A stretch of 11,687 bases of DNA from Clostridia bacterium (GCA_900767015.1 CAAFXQ010000233.1:1-11687); one strand, 5' to 3'; shown: positions 1 through 5,235, counted from the stretch's first letter. A program made the numbers and translations. Notes: generated by a model from the sequence alone, not told the origin.

Positions 1-12
1 ACAACCGCTAAA

Positions 13-174
13 AAGGGGCTGTCGCATTTAGATGCAGAAACCGTTTTCTTCACCCCGAAAAAGTATATAGATACTGCGAGTGGGTGAAAAAACGGTTAAA
101 AAAGAAAAATGCAACCAATCATTTTTAATTTTGGCATTTTTCTTTTTGTTCTGCGCTAAATGCGACAGCTCCTT
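13..174. mobile_element. MITE-like element with terminal inverted repeats
   Basis: The two ends are inverted repeats of about 25 bp. The left end at 13-39 has the core GGGGCTGTCGCATTTAG followed by GCAGAA. The right end at 149-174 is its reverse complement with one GA substitution and a short indel. Inside are nested inverted repeats: AACCGTTTT...CACCC near 39-54 against GGGTG...AACGGTT near 82-99, a small AGTAT/ATACT hairpin near 66-78, and AAAGAAAAATGC near 102-114 against GCATTTTTCTTTTT near 134-147. There is no transposase, so it would be non-autonomous. The GG(G/A)GCTGTCGCA end resembles termini I associate with IS1182/IS5-type elements; that link is from memory and uncertain. No target-site duplication could be assigned with confidence because only 12 bases lie to its left. 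Its right end is read through as the last 16 codons of queH. Confidence 0.75.
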
Positions 175-784
175 CTTCTCTTTCACGGCGTGAAAAAACA
201 CAGCCGCAGTAATTCTGGCGGTAAAGCGAATACTGTCGTGACAGCTCAATCGAGCGCTTATAACCCTCTTTCTTTTTGAAGTCGGACGGCAGATGCAAAA
301 CGCCGTATTCTTCGGCAAGCGCCTCCCCGATTTCGTTCAGTTTCGCCGCATTTTTAAGGGGGCTTATCGTAAGCGTCGTCGTGAAATAATCGAAGCCCCG
401 TTCTTTGGCAAGCCTTGCCGTTTCCCGAAGCCGCAGTTCAAAGCACCGGAAACACCGCTCACCGCCCTCTTTGACAGTTTCGAGCCCTTTTACGGCGTCG
501 TAAAACTCCGACGGATCAAAGCGACCCTCGATGAAGTCGATTTTGTTCTTGACCGGCAAAGACGCAATCAGCCGTTTTTCTTCGGCGACCCGGTGGGCGT
601 ATTCGCTTTCGGGGCAGATGTTCGGGTTATAATAAAAGACCGTAATTTTGAAATAATCGGAAAGGTATTCCAGGCAGTAGCTGCTGCACGGCGCACAGCA
701 GGCATGAAGAAGCAGGGAGGGAACAACACCCTCCTGTTTATTCTTTTCAATCAGCTTATCGAGCTCTTTCTGATAATTCCTCAA
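125..784 (-). CDS. queH: Epoxyqueuosine reductase QueH
   Basis: QueH (formerly DUF208) is the non-cobalamin enzyme that reduces epoxyqueuosine to queuosine in the anticodon of GUN tRNAs in the cytoplasm. The translation shows the family hallmarks: HACCAPCSSY near residue 30, a CFRC pair near 114-117, and YCGC near 195-198, the cysteines that bind iron-sulfur and metal sites. Length (about 220 aa) is typical. Two TTG starts are possible. The one at 784 lies 10 nt from a GGGAG Shine-Dalgarno and gives RNYQKEL, the usual family N-terminus. The one at 793 sits only 1 nt from it, so 784 is preferred. The last 16 residues (EGAVAFSAEQKEKCQN) are encoded inside the right arm of the MITE-like element, so the native C-terminus was probably replaced; no known catalytic motif is lost. 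It lies 30-40 bp after the secreted-protein gene on the same strand, with no terminator seen between, so readthrough from the padR operon is possible. Confidence 0.93.
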   Translation of the reverse strand: MRNYQKELDKLIEKNKQEGVVPSLLLHACCAPCSSYCLEYLSDYFKITVFYYNPNICPESEYAHRVAEEKRLIASLPVKNKIDFIEGRFDPSEFYDAVKGLETVKEGGERCFRCFELRLRETARLAKERGFDYFTTTLTISPLKNAAKLNEIGEALAEEYGVLHLPSDFKKKEGYKRSIELSRQYSLYRQNYCGCVFSRREREEGAVAFSAEQKEKCQN

Positions 785-822
785 AGCGGTCAATCTCCCT
801 TTTGTTGAATGTACCGACCGGA

Positions 823-1365
823 TTACGAAACCTTTCCGTTTGCATCACAGGTCAGCGTCAGCGTTTTTTCAATCAGCTTGAGCGGTACGCCCAGTTTATA
901 CTGACGGAACGCAAATTCGCCGGTTGCGGTCGCTCCGCTTTTCGAGCAGGAGGACGAAACCTTTTTCCAGTCGGAATCATAAATATTATAAGAAATTCTT
1001 GCGTTGGTGCAAGCGGAAGTTTTGCCGTTATAGGAAAAATCGGCGTCGAGGGAAATACTCCACAGGCATTTTCCGTTTGCACTGTGATATTCGGCATATT
1101 TGGTTTTCGACACGGTCTGCTCCGGTTCGGGGAACAGAAAAGCGAAAATTCTTTTAAACAGGTTCAGAAGCTTTTGCAAAAAAGACGCCGAGGTTGCCGC
1201 TTCTTCTTCGAGAATATCGAAGACCAGAAAGGAGCCGTCCTCAAAATACTCGATTCCCGCTCCCGGTCTGACCCCGGCGTCCTCTTCGGCTGCGGCAGAA
1301 ACACAGGGAGCAAGCGGTACCAACAGAAAAACAGCGCATAAAATCAGCGAAATTATCTTTTTCAT
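823..1365 (-). CDS. Secreted protein of unknown function (DUF6147-like)
   Basis: A 180-aa protein with a classic Sec signal peptide (MKKIISLILCAVFLLVPLAP then a VSA-AA cleavage region near residue 25). An acidic stretch follows, then an amphipathic helix near 61-79 rich in L, F, K and R, then a C-terminal region with YNGKTSACTNARISYNIYDSDW. Four cysteines in the C-terminal half could form disulfides outside the cell. The pattern 'YNG..SACT.A...YNIYD..W' reminds me of the Clostridia family DUF6147, but I cannot confirm membership. The start is set by AAAGGGGGTGA 7 nt upstream. It overlaps the preceding gene by 4 bp (ATGA), a sign of translational coupling. Function unknown; the context says it is made together with a PadR-controlled membrane protein. 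Confidence 0.8.
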   Translation of the reverse strand: MKKIISLILCAVFLLVPLAPCVSAAAEEDAGVRPGAGIEYFEDGSFLVFDILEEEAATSASFLQKLLNLFKRIFAFLFPEPEQTVSKTKYAEYHSANGKCLWSISLDADFSYNGKTSACTNARISYNIYDSDWKKVSSSCSKSGATATGEFAFRQYKLGVPLKLIEKTLTLTCDANGKVS

Positions 1366-1763
1366 ACGGCACTCACCCCCTTTAAAGCACTGACAACAGC
1401 CAGAATCCCTTCTTCAAAATAGCCGTGCGCTTCCGTGTGGACGTCAATCAGGCTGATGACGACAAAAGCAACATAGACAAGCAGGGCAAGAATGACGGCA
1501 AGAAGAACAATTCTTTTGACGGAAAGCTTCTTTTTCAGCTTCACGCTGTCGGTGTTGTCCGTGAAGCTTGCCGCAATCTGCTCGGGCGAGCCGAAAAACG
1601 CTTCGATATCCGAAACTGTCGCCTGCGGATTGCTGAGCCTGAATTCTTCGATATTGCTTTGGAGCTCCTTGAGAAAGGCTTTCTTCTGCTTGCGGTCACA
1701 GAGAACACAGGCCGAAATCCGGGCGTAATACTCTTTTAATTCGCAGTCATTCGTTTTATTCAT
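1362..1763 (-). CDS. HAAS/DUF6120-like single-pass membrane protein
   Basis: About 133 aa. Residues 1-75 are a soluble alpha-helical domain (DRKQKKAFLKELQSNIEEF then ATVSDIEAFFGSPEQIAASF), which matches the helical pattern of HAAS/DUF1700/DUF6120 proteins that are usually encoded directly after a PadR regulator. A basic stretch (KLKKKLSVKR) precedes one transmembrane helix (about 86-107), followed by a short tail. Such proteins are thought to work with the PadR partner in envelope signalling, but the mechanism is not established. Either ATG at 1763 or GTG at 1766 could be the start. It overlaps padR by about 8-11 bp and the next gene by 4 bp, so the three are one translationally coupled unit. 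Confidence 0.8.
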   Translation of the reverse strand: MNKTNDCELKEYYARISACVLCDRKQKKAFLKELQSNIEEFRLSNPQATVSDIEAFFGSPEQIAASFTDNTDSVKLKKKLSVKRIVLLAVILALLVYVAFVVISLIDVHTEAHGYFEEGILAVVSALKGVSAV

Positions 1764-2094
1764 CACGGTTCACCGTCCCTAAAAGTTGATTGATTCCGGC
1801 TGAAATCTTTTTGTATTCCTCTAAGAGAGCTAAAAAGTATTCGCTTCCGCTTTCTTCAAGATGATAATACTTTCGAAGCCGTTTGTTGACGATTTCATCT
1901 CTGTCCGACAAATACCCGTTTTCAACAAACCGGTATAAAACAGGGTATAAGGTTCCGAGCGGCAGCTCGAACTGACCGCCGCTTTTTTCATAGACGGCTT
2001 TCACGATTTCGTAGCCGTACATATCTTTTTCCTTGAGCACACTTAAAACCGCAAGGTCAACGGTGCCTCTTTTAAAGCTGTCTGTATTGAGCAA
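1756..2094 (-). CDS. PadR family transcriptional regulator
   Basis: A 112-aa winged-helix repressor of the short PadR-s2 type. The N-terminal wHTH contains GTVDLAVLSVLKEKDMYGYE, then LPLGTLYPVLYRFVENGYL (recognition helix and wing) and RKYYHLEESG, all signature PadR segments. A C-terminal helix (about 85-108) is the usual dimerization element. The start is a TTG placed 6 nt after a GGGGGGA ribosome binding site; there is no ATG alternative in frame. It is the first gene of a minus-strand operon with a HAAS-like membrane protein and a secreted protein. Its promoter and a central palindrome lie in the divergent intergenic region, suggesting autoregulation. Confidence 0.93.
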   Translation of the reverse strand: MLNTDSFKRGTVDLAVLSVLKEKDMYGYEIVKAVYEKSGGQFELPLGTLYPVLYRFVENGYLSDRDEIVNKRLRKYYHLEESGSEYFLALLEEYKKISAGINQLLGTVNRDE

Positions 2095-2165
2095 AAGCGT
2101 TCCCCCCGGCCGGCTTCTTCGTAAGGATTCTCCGGCGGCCGTATCCTTTCTTTTTGTTTGCCTTT

Positions 2166-2194
2166 ATTGTAGCACAGAAAAGGCGGCAAGTCAA
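2166..2194 (-). promoter_or_regulatory. Promoter of the padR operon
   Basis: On the minus strand TTGACT (2189-2194) and TACAAT (2166-2171) are separated by 17 bp, which is a near-consensus vegetative promoter. Transcription would begin near 2159 and give a leader of about 65 nt before the TTG start of padR. Confidence 0.75.
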
Positions 2195-2213
2195 AGAAAA
2201 TTTTGCTAAACTT

Positions 2214-2236
2214 TATATTTTGTATTACAAGATATA
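2214..2236. promoter_or_regulatory. Palindrome between divergent promoters, candidate PadR operator
   Basis: A dyad centred on 2225 has the perfect core TTGTATTACAA (2220-2230). It is extended by matching arms to 2214-2236, with 10 of 11 pairs conserved. It lies between the -35 box of padR (ends 2194) and the -35 box of the divergent gene (starts 2239). PadR operators are generally AT-rich dyads of the TGTA...TACA or ATGT...ACAT type, which this fits. Binding by the local PadR is inferred. Confidence 0.55.
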
Positions 2237-2238
2237 TG

Positions 2239-2267
2239 TTTACAAAAGCTGTTCTTCGGTGTATCAT
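2239..2267 (+). promoter_or_regulatory. Promoter of the Ig-like domain gene
   Basis: TTTACA (2239-2244) and TATCAT (2262-2267) with 17 bp spacing. The predicted start near 2274 would leave an 80-nt leader. It diverges from the padR promoter, with 44 bp between the two -35 boxes. Confidence 0.65.
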
Positions 2268-2354
2268 ATAGTTGTCACATGGGTGCACTATGCCGACACA
2301 AAAGGCGGAACGTACCGAAATGTTACATTAAAAAATATGAAAGAAGGAATCAAT

Positions 2355-2786
2355 ATGCCATCAACAAACATTGATATCACAACGGTTATGAAAAGTTTCT
2401 TTGCCCGCATGGTCGCTGTTTTTCTTGCTCTTGTCGCCATGATTTCAGGCGGAAAAATGGGTCAGACCGAGTTGGAGGTCACACAGCCTGTTACGGTTTC
2501 GAGTAAGCAGATTGTCATTGAAGTGAGAAATTACAGCGGAAGGTATCTCGACTTTGACGAGGTTTTCGTTCTTGAGAAAAACGAAGGCGACGAGTGGGTT
2601 CAGGTTGCATTTGCCGAAAACGCAGGCTTCCATGATATTGCAATAAAGCTTGCTCCTCTCGGCACCTATACGCAGGCAATTGACGTTTCAGCCATGTTCG
2701 GTCATACCCTTGAAGCCGGTGAGTATAAGCTTACAAAGCAGATCAATCAAAAAGACTACTGTGCCGTGTTCACGGTAACGGAATGA
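2355..2786 (+). CDS. Small exported protein with bacterial Ig-like (Big_14-type) domain
   Basis: 143 aa from ATG 2355, chosen because AGAAGGA stands 7 nt upstream; the longer reading frame from 2154 has no ribosome binding site. An N-terminal hydrophobic segment follows a basic residue (KSFFARMVAVFLALVAMISG, about 12-31), giving a signal peptide or membrane anchor with an unusually long polar lead of 11 residues. The rest (about 35-143) is a beta-rich domain: RYLDFDEVFVLEKNEGDEWV, then AIDVSAMFGHTLEAGEYKLTK. This is the arrangement of the bacterial Ig-like family PF20251 (Big_14) found in many Clostridia surface proteins. It is transcribed divergently from padR and may belong to the same envelope response. 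The molecular function is unknown. Confidence 0.75.
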   Translation: MPSTNIDITTVMKSFFARMVAVFLALVAMISGGKMGQTELEVTQPVTVSSKQIVIEVRNYSGRYLDFDEVFVLEKNEGDEWVQVAFAENAGFHDIAIKLAPLGTYTQAIDVSAMFGHTLEAGEYKLTKQINQKDYCAVFTVTE

Positions 2787-2860
2787 CAACAAATCAAGAA
2801 ATCTCTATGTTACTGCCGCCTTTTGTCTTACATAAAGCATAGCATGAAAAAGCCGAAAAA

Positions 2861-2904
2861 CCGCCCGAGCCGATAAACTGCACCGGTTCGGGCGGCTTTG
2901 TTTT
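2861..2904. terminator. Strong Rho-independent terminator after the Ig-like gene
   Basis: Stem CCGCCCGA (2861-2868) pairs with TCGGGCGG (2888-2895). It continues inward through a GU and three GC pairs to an 11-nt loop, and is followed by TTTGTTTT (2897-2904). On the other strand it is also followed by a T-rich stretch, so it could work both ways. Confidence 0.85.
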
Positions 2905-3022
2905 ACTTTGATACAACAACATTTCTCCGGTATACTGAACAGCAAGCAACAAAAACTCAGGATTTTGTTGTTGAAAGTCCACAATTTTTTTGTAAAATGT
3001 TAAAAATTTTTAATCATTTCTA

Positions 3023-3050
3023 TTGACATTTGTCGGTTTTGTGCTATAAA
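3023..3050 (+). promoter_or_regulatory. Promoter of the SGNH hydrolase gene
   Basis: TTGACA (3023-3028) and TATAAA (3045-3050), 16 bp apart, with a TGC extended -10. The predicted start is near 3057. This places the AGGAGGAG ribosome binding site (3058-3065) almost at the very 5' end of the mRNA. Confidence 0.75.
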
Positions 3051-3071
3051 AGTGTTAAGGAGGAGTGAGAA

Positions 3072-4508
3072 ATGTATATAAAAGATCATGCTATGGCAGA
3101 AAAATCAACGAACAAGAACGGAAAATGGATTGCCGGCTGGGGCACAAGCCCCGTTGATTTTTATATTTCGCTCAAGGACTATCTGAAAAAGGACGTCAGC
3201 CTTTTTAATGTACTGAAAGCGGGGACGACAACAAGAACCGAGTTCACCGTTACGGCAAGCGGAAAAATGATCCGGCTGTATTTCTCGAACGAATACGGAA
3301 AAACGCCCGTCACCATTGATGCGGTCAGTATTGCAAGAACCGAGCCGGTCGAACCTGCCTGTATTATCGGCGGTACGGCGCAAAACGTCACCTTTGACGG
3401 CGGCAAGACGTCGCTCACCATTCCGGCGGGAAAAACGGCAGTGTCAGACGAAATTGAATTTCCGACAAACGCTCTTGAAAAGCTGAGCGTTTCGATGTTT
3501 TTCGAAAATCAGACGGTCGTGAATACCAGCGGTCTTTACAGTGCGGTCACCTACACCTCGAAAAAGGTGAAATATTCTCAGATCAACAAATCTTCTCTTC
3601 GCTCGCCGAAAAAGCTTTGTCTTTCCTCGGGTACGATGGCGTGTAATTTTATTCCGTTTCTTTGCGGCGTCGACGTTTTAAGCGAAAGTGAAACCGCATA
3701 CAGTATCGTGATGTTCGGCGATTCAACGTTTTGTAACGACGCCTTTATTCATCTGACCGAAAGAATCCTTTCGGCAGGACATACCGACATCAGCGTGGTA
3801 AACAAATCCATTTCGGGCAATAAGCTTTTGCATCAGGGCGGCGGACTGATCGGCAATTTCTACGGTGTCAGCGCCATCAGCCGATTTGAAAGAGACGTTC
3901 TTCGTCAGTCGGGTGTAAAAACCGTTATCATGAAATTGGGCATCAACGATATCACGCACCCGAATATTCTCAGCATGAAAGGCAAGGTTCCGGCTGTCAC
4001 CGCAAAGCAGATTACGGACGGTTACACGCTTCTTGCCGAAAGGGCGCACGAAAAAGGAATTAAAATCTATCTTTCGAAGGTTGCCCCATGGAACGGCTAC
4101 GAACGAGAAATTCTCGGCAAAAAGGGCGACCTCAGCTGGACAAAGGATCAGTACGATTTTTGCTGTGAGGTCAACCGCTGGATTGAAAACAACGACGTCT
4201 GCGACGGCTTTATTGATACCGATGAGCTTGCCGATCCGAACGATATCACACGGCTTTATAAGCCGTTTACAACGGATTGCATGCATTTCTCGCCGCTCGG
4301 AGCGATTGCGTTTTCCGATATTATCGACTTGCCGATGCTCGGAATCGACGGAGAGGCTCCGATGCTGATTGACACCAAGTACCGCTATTTCCCGAGAGAA
4401 ATGAATCTTCGGACGGAGGAGTCGGGCGACTTCGGCGAACAGTTTGAACAGATCAAAGGCTTTATTTCCCAGATGACAGATCATATGAGACTGAAAAAGA
4501 AAAAGTAA
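3072..4508 (+). CDS. SGNH/GDSL-family hydrolase
   Basis: A 478-aa esterase-type enzyme. The first 200 residues form a beta-rich domain starting with KWIAGWGTSPVDFYI, as seen in GDSL enzymes of the two-domain carbohydrate/rhamnogalacturonan acetylesterase-like type. The catalytic domain has block I FGDST with nucleophile Ser218, block II Gly249 in SISGN, block III GIND with Asn292, and block V DCMH with Asp402 and His405, so the catalytic set is complete. The exact ester substrate cannot be read from the sequence. No signal peptide is visible, so it is probably cytoplasmic, which is unusual for this subgroup. AGGAGGAG lies 6 nt before ATG. The C-terminus (KKKK) ends in a basic tail. It is monocistronic, with the toxin-antitoxin-like cassettes downstream. 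Confidence 0.9.
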   Translation: MYIKDHAMAEKSTNKNGKWIAGWGTSPVDFYISLKDYLKKDVSLFNVLKAGTTTRTEFTVTASGKMIRLYFSNEYGKTPVTIDAVSIARTEPVEPACIIGGTAQNVTFDGGKTSLTIPAGKTAVSDEIEFPTNALEKLSVSMFFENQTVVNTSGLYSAVTYTSKKVKYSQINKSSLRSPKKLCLSSGTMACNFIPFLCGVDVLSESETAYSIVMFGDSTFCNDAFIHLTERILSAGHTDISVVNKSISGNKLLHQGGGLIGNFYGVSAISRFERDVLRQSGVKTVIMKLGINDITHPNILSMKGKVPAVTAKQITDGYTLLAERAHEKGIKIYLSKVAPWNGYEREILGKKGDLSWTKDQYDFCCEVNRWIENNDVCDGFIDTDELADPNDITRLYKPFTTDCMHFSPLGAIAFSDIIDLPMLGIDGEAPMLIDTKYRYFPREMNLRTEESGDFGEQFEQIKGFISQMTDHMRLKKKK

Positions 4509-4509
4509 C

Positions 4510-4532
4510 GGTCGGTTTTTCACCGGCCGACC
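4510..4532. other. Hairpin after the SGNH hydrolase gene
   Basis: GGTCGG (4510-4515) pairs with CCGACC (4527-4532) around an 11-nt loop, 2 nt after the hydrolase stop codon. No T-run follows on the plus strand, so termination efficiency is doubtful. On the minus strand it is followed by TTTTTCTTTTT within the hydrolase coding end. Confidence 0.4.
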
Positions 4533-4556
4533 AAGCTGAAAAAAGATAGGCTTGAC

Positions 4557-4585
4557 TTGACAAACGGAAGCAATCCGCATATAAT
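4557..4585 (+). promoter_or_regulatory. Consensus promoter of putative antitoxin RNA 1
   Basis: Perfect TTGACA (4557-4562) and perfect TATAAT (4580-4585) separated by 17 bp. No ORF with a ribosome binding site follows before the terminator at 4640-4687, so this drives a short untranslated RNA. Confidence 0.85.
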
Positions 4586-4591
4586 AAAAAC

Positions 4592-4687
4592 ACAGGGAGT
4601 ACTGCGATAAGCGGTTACAAGCCCTCAAAATCGAAGATTAAAGAAATAATCGCCAAGTTTTGACGGACAGGGCGGTTATTTCTTTTT
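4592..4687 (+). ncRNA. Putative antitoxin RNA 1, about 95 nt
   Basis: The RNA is predicted from the consensus promoter upstream (start near 4592) and the terminator hairpin (4640-4685) with TTTTT. It converges with the toxin 1 transcript and overlaps its 3' end across the terminator and the last toxin codons, giving about 45-50 nt of perfect complementarity. That is the layout of type I systems such as TxpA/RatA, BsrG/SR4 and Fst/RNAII. Its 5' end carries ACAGGGAGTACT, then GCGGTTAC and GCCCTC, blocks also found in the toxin 1 leader. Expression and antitoxin function are inferred. Confidence 0.7.
4640..4687. terminator. Bidirectional terminator shared by toxin 1 and antitoxin RNA 1
   Basis: A 15-bp stem pairs 4640-4654 (AAAGAAATAATCGCC) with 4671-4685 with a single GU, around a 16-nt loop. 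T-rich tracts lie on both sides (TTTTT at 4683-4687 on plus). It overlaps the toxin 1 stop codon, so toxin mRNA and antitoxin RNA have complementary hairpin loops that could start kissing contacts. Confidence 0.85.
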
Positions 4688-4774
4688 ATATGCGAGGATT
4701 GCAAGAATCAATCCGACAATGCTGATAATTACATCAATTAAAGCGAGTAGTTCGCTGTATGTAACATACTGCAT
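4676..4774 (-). CDS. Holin-like/TxpA-like small membrane toxin 1
   Basis: A 32-aa peptide, MQYVTYSELLALIDVIISIV followed by GLILAILAYKKK. It has a short polar start, one hydrophobic helix (about 9-28) and a basic KKK end, the layout of the putative holin-like toxin family (Hol_Tox, PF16935) and of Bacillus type I toxins TxpA and BsrG, which insert in the cell's own membrane. The ATG at 4774 is preferred over ATG 4780 because GGGGG ends 8 nt before it while the other overlaps the ribosome binding site. It has its own consensus promoter (4858-4887) and a leader of about 75 nt in which CCCT (of GCCCTC) can pair with the AGGG of the ribosome binding site. The stop codon lies inside the shared terminator. 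It shares VTYSEL with toxin 2 (VTFSEL). Toxicity is inferred from family and architecture. Confidence 0.8.
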   Translation of the reverse strand: MQYVTYSELLALIDVIISIVGLILAILAYKKK

Positions 4775-4857
4775 ATGCATCACCCCCTGACGAGGGCGAA
4801 AGAGTCGTAACCGCCTACCGATTATGTAGTATCCCTGTGGGCATTTAAGCCGGAAGA

Positions 4858-4887
4858 ATTATAGCATGAGCAATATACCTGTGTCAA
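4858..4887 (-). promoter_or_regulatory. Consensus promoter of toxin 1
   Basis: On the minus strand perfect TTGACA (4882-4887) and perfect TATAAT (4858-4863), 18 bp apart, with TGC extending the -10. The predicted start is near 4851. Confidence 0.85.
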
Positions 4888-4933
4888 CGGCAGAACAAAT
4901 ATTCTGATCGGGCTGAAAAAAGATTGACTTGAC

Positions 4934-4962
4934 TTGACAAACGGAAGCAATCCGCATATAAT
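4934..4962 (+). promoter_or_regulatory. Consensus promoter of putative antitoxin RNA 2
   Basis: TTGACA (4934-4939), 17 bp, TATAAT (4957-4962): identical to the copy 1 promoter. The predicted start is near 4969. Confidence 0.85.
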
Positions 4963-4968
4963 AAAAAC

Positions 4969-5060
4969 ACAGGGAGTACTGCGATAAGCGGTCTCCGCAA
5001 CAGTTTAAGCAGTTAAGAAACACCGCAACCTTGCGAATTGGGCGGTGTTTCTTAATTTAT
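4969..5060 (+). ncRNA. Putative antitoxin RNA 2, about 90 nt
   Basis: Bounded by the promoter above and the perfect terminator hairpin at 5011-5057. The first 24 nt are identical to antitoxin RNA 1. It then carries GCGGTCTCC, which is also present in the leader of toxin 2 but not in that of toxin 1. It converges on the toxin 2 mRNA, and the two overlap over the terminator region. No ribosome binding site or ORF is visible. The role as antitoxin is inferred. Confidence 0.7.
5011..5057. terminator. Bidirectional terminator of cassette 2
   Basis: TTAAGAAACACCGC (5013-5026) pairs perfectly with 5042-5055, extended by a GU and an AT pair to 5011/5057. The 15-nt loop contains a small TTGCGAA hairpin. 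The T-runs beyond the stem are short (TTTAT on plus), weaker than in copy 1. It begins about 12 nt beyond the toxin 2 stop codon. Confidence 0.75.
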
Positions 5061-5068
5061 GTTAAAAA

Positions 5069-5164
5069 TTAAGACCTATTGTTATTTGAAAAAATCTCAT
5101 AACAAAGGGCGACAACTGCTGTAAGCATCGTGACGAACAAAATAAGTTCGGAAAATGTTACCAT
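5069..5164 (-). CDS. Holin-like/TxpA-like small membrane toxin 2
   Basis: A 31-aa peptide, MVTFSELILFVTMLTAVVAL followed by CYEIFSNNNRS. It has the VT(F/Y)SEL start shared with toxin 1, one hydrophobic helix (about 7-24) and a polar end. It fits the Hol_Tox (PF16935) pattern even better than toxin 1 because of the 'ALCYEIF' segment typical of the family. The ribosome binding site GGGAGGTGAT, 4 nt before ATG, is nearly a perfect match to the 16S end. Its GGGAG is locked in a CTCCC-GAAA-GGGAG hairpin (5174-5187). It has its own consensus promoter at 5236-5265. Confidence 0.82.
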   Translation of the reverse strand: MVTFSELILFVTMLTAVVALCYEIFSNNNRS

Positions 5165-5173
5165 CGTTATCAC

Positions 5174-5187
5174 CTCCCTTTCGGGAG
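5174..5187 (-). promoter_or_regulatory. GAAA-tetraloop hairpin sequestering the toxin 2 ribosome binding site
   Basis: On the minus strand CTCCC (5183-5187) pairs with GGGAG (5174-5178) across a GAAA tetraloop (5179-5182). The GGGAG is the core of the toxin 2 Shine-Dalgarno, so translation of the intact mRNA should be restrained, a common feature of type I toxins. Confidence 0.75.
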
Positions 5188-5235
5188 ACCGCCTACCGAT
5201 TATGTAGTATCCCTGTGGGCATTTAAGCCGGAAGA

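Larger units (their letters stand above)
4535..4904. repeat. Tandem cassette copy 1 (type I toxin-antitoxin-like)
   Basis: First of two direct repeats. The left arm (4551-4615) is identical over 65 bp to 4928-4992. The right arm (4810-4904) matches 5188-5286 with two substitutions and a 4-bp insertion. The 194-bp core between the arms is different in the two copies. Each unit contains two converging promoters, a bidirectional terminator and a tiny membrane peptide gene. Confidence 0.9.

Noticed and set aside
293..808. 171-aa plus-strand frame opposite queH
   Set aside because: Antisense shadow of a clearly recognisable QueH.
3723..4628. Long 301-aa minus-strand reading frame
   Set aside because: It lies opposite the SGNH hydrolase, has no ribosome binding site and no recognisable motif; it is a shadow of the real gene.
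4778..4780. First ATG of toxin 1 as start
   Set aside because: It overlaps the ribosome binding site; the second ATG has correct spacing.
4592..4838. Invertible DNA switch between the inverted ACAGGGA...GCGGT blocks
   Set aside because: The repeats are short and interrupted and no recombinase gene is nearby; shared RNA leaders explain them more simply.
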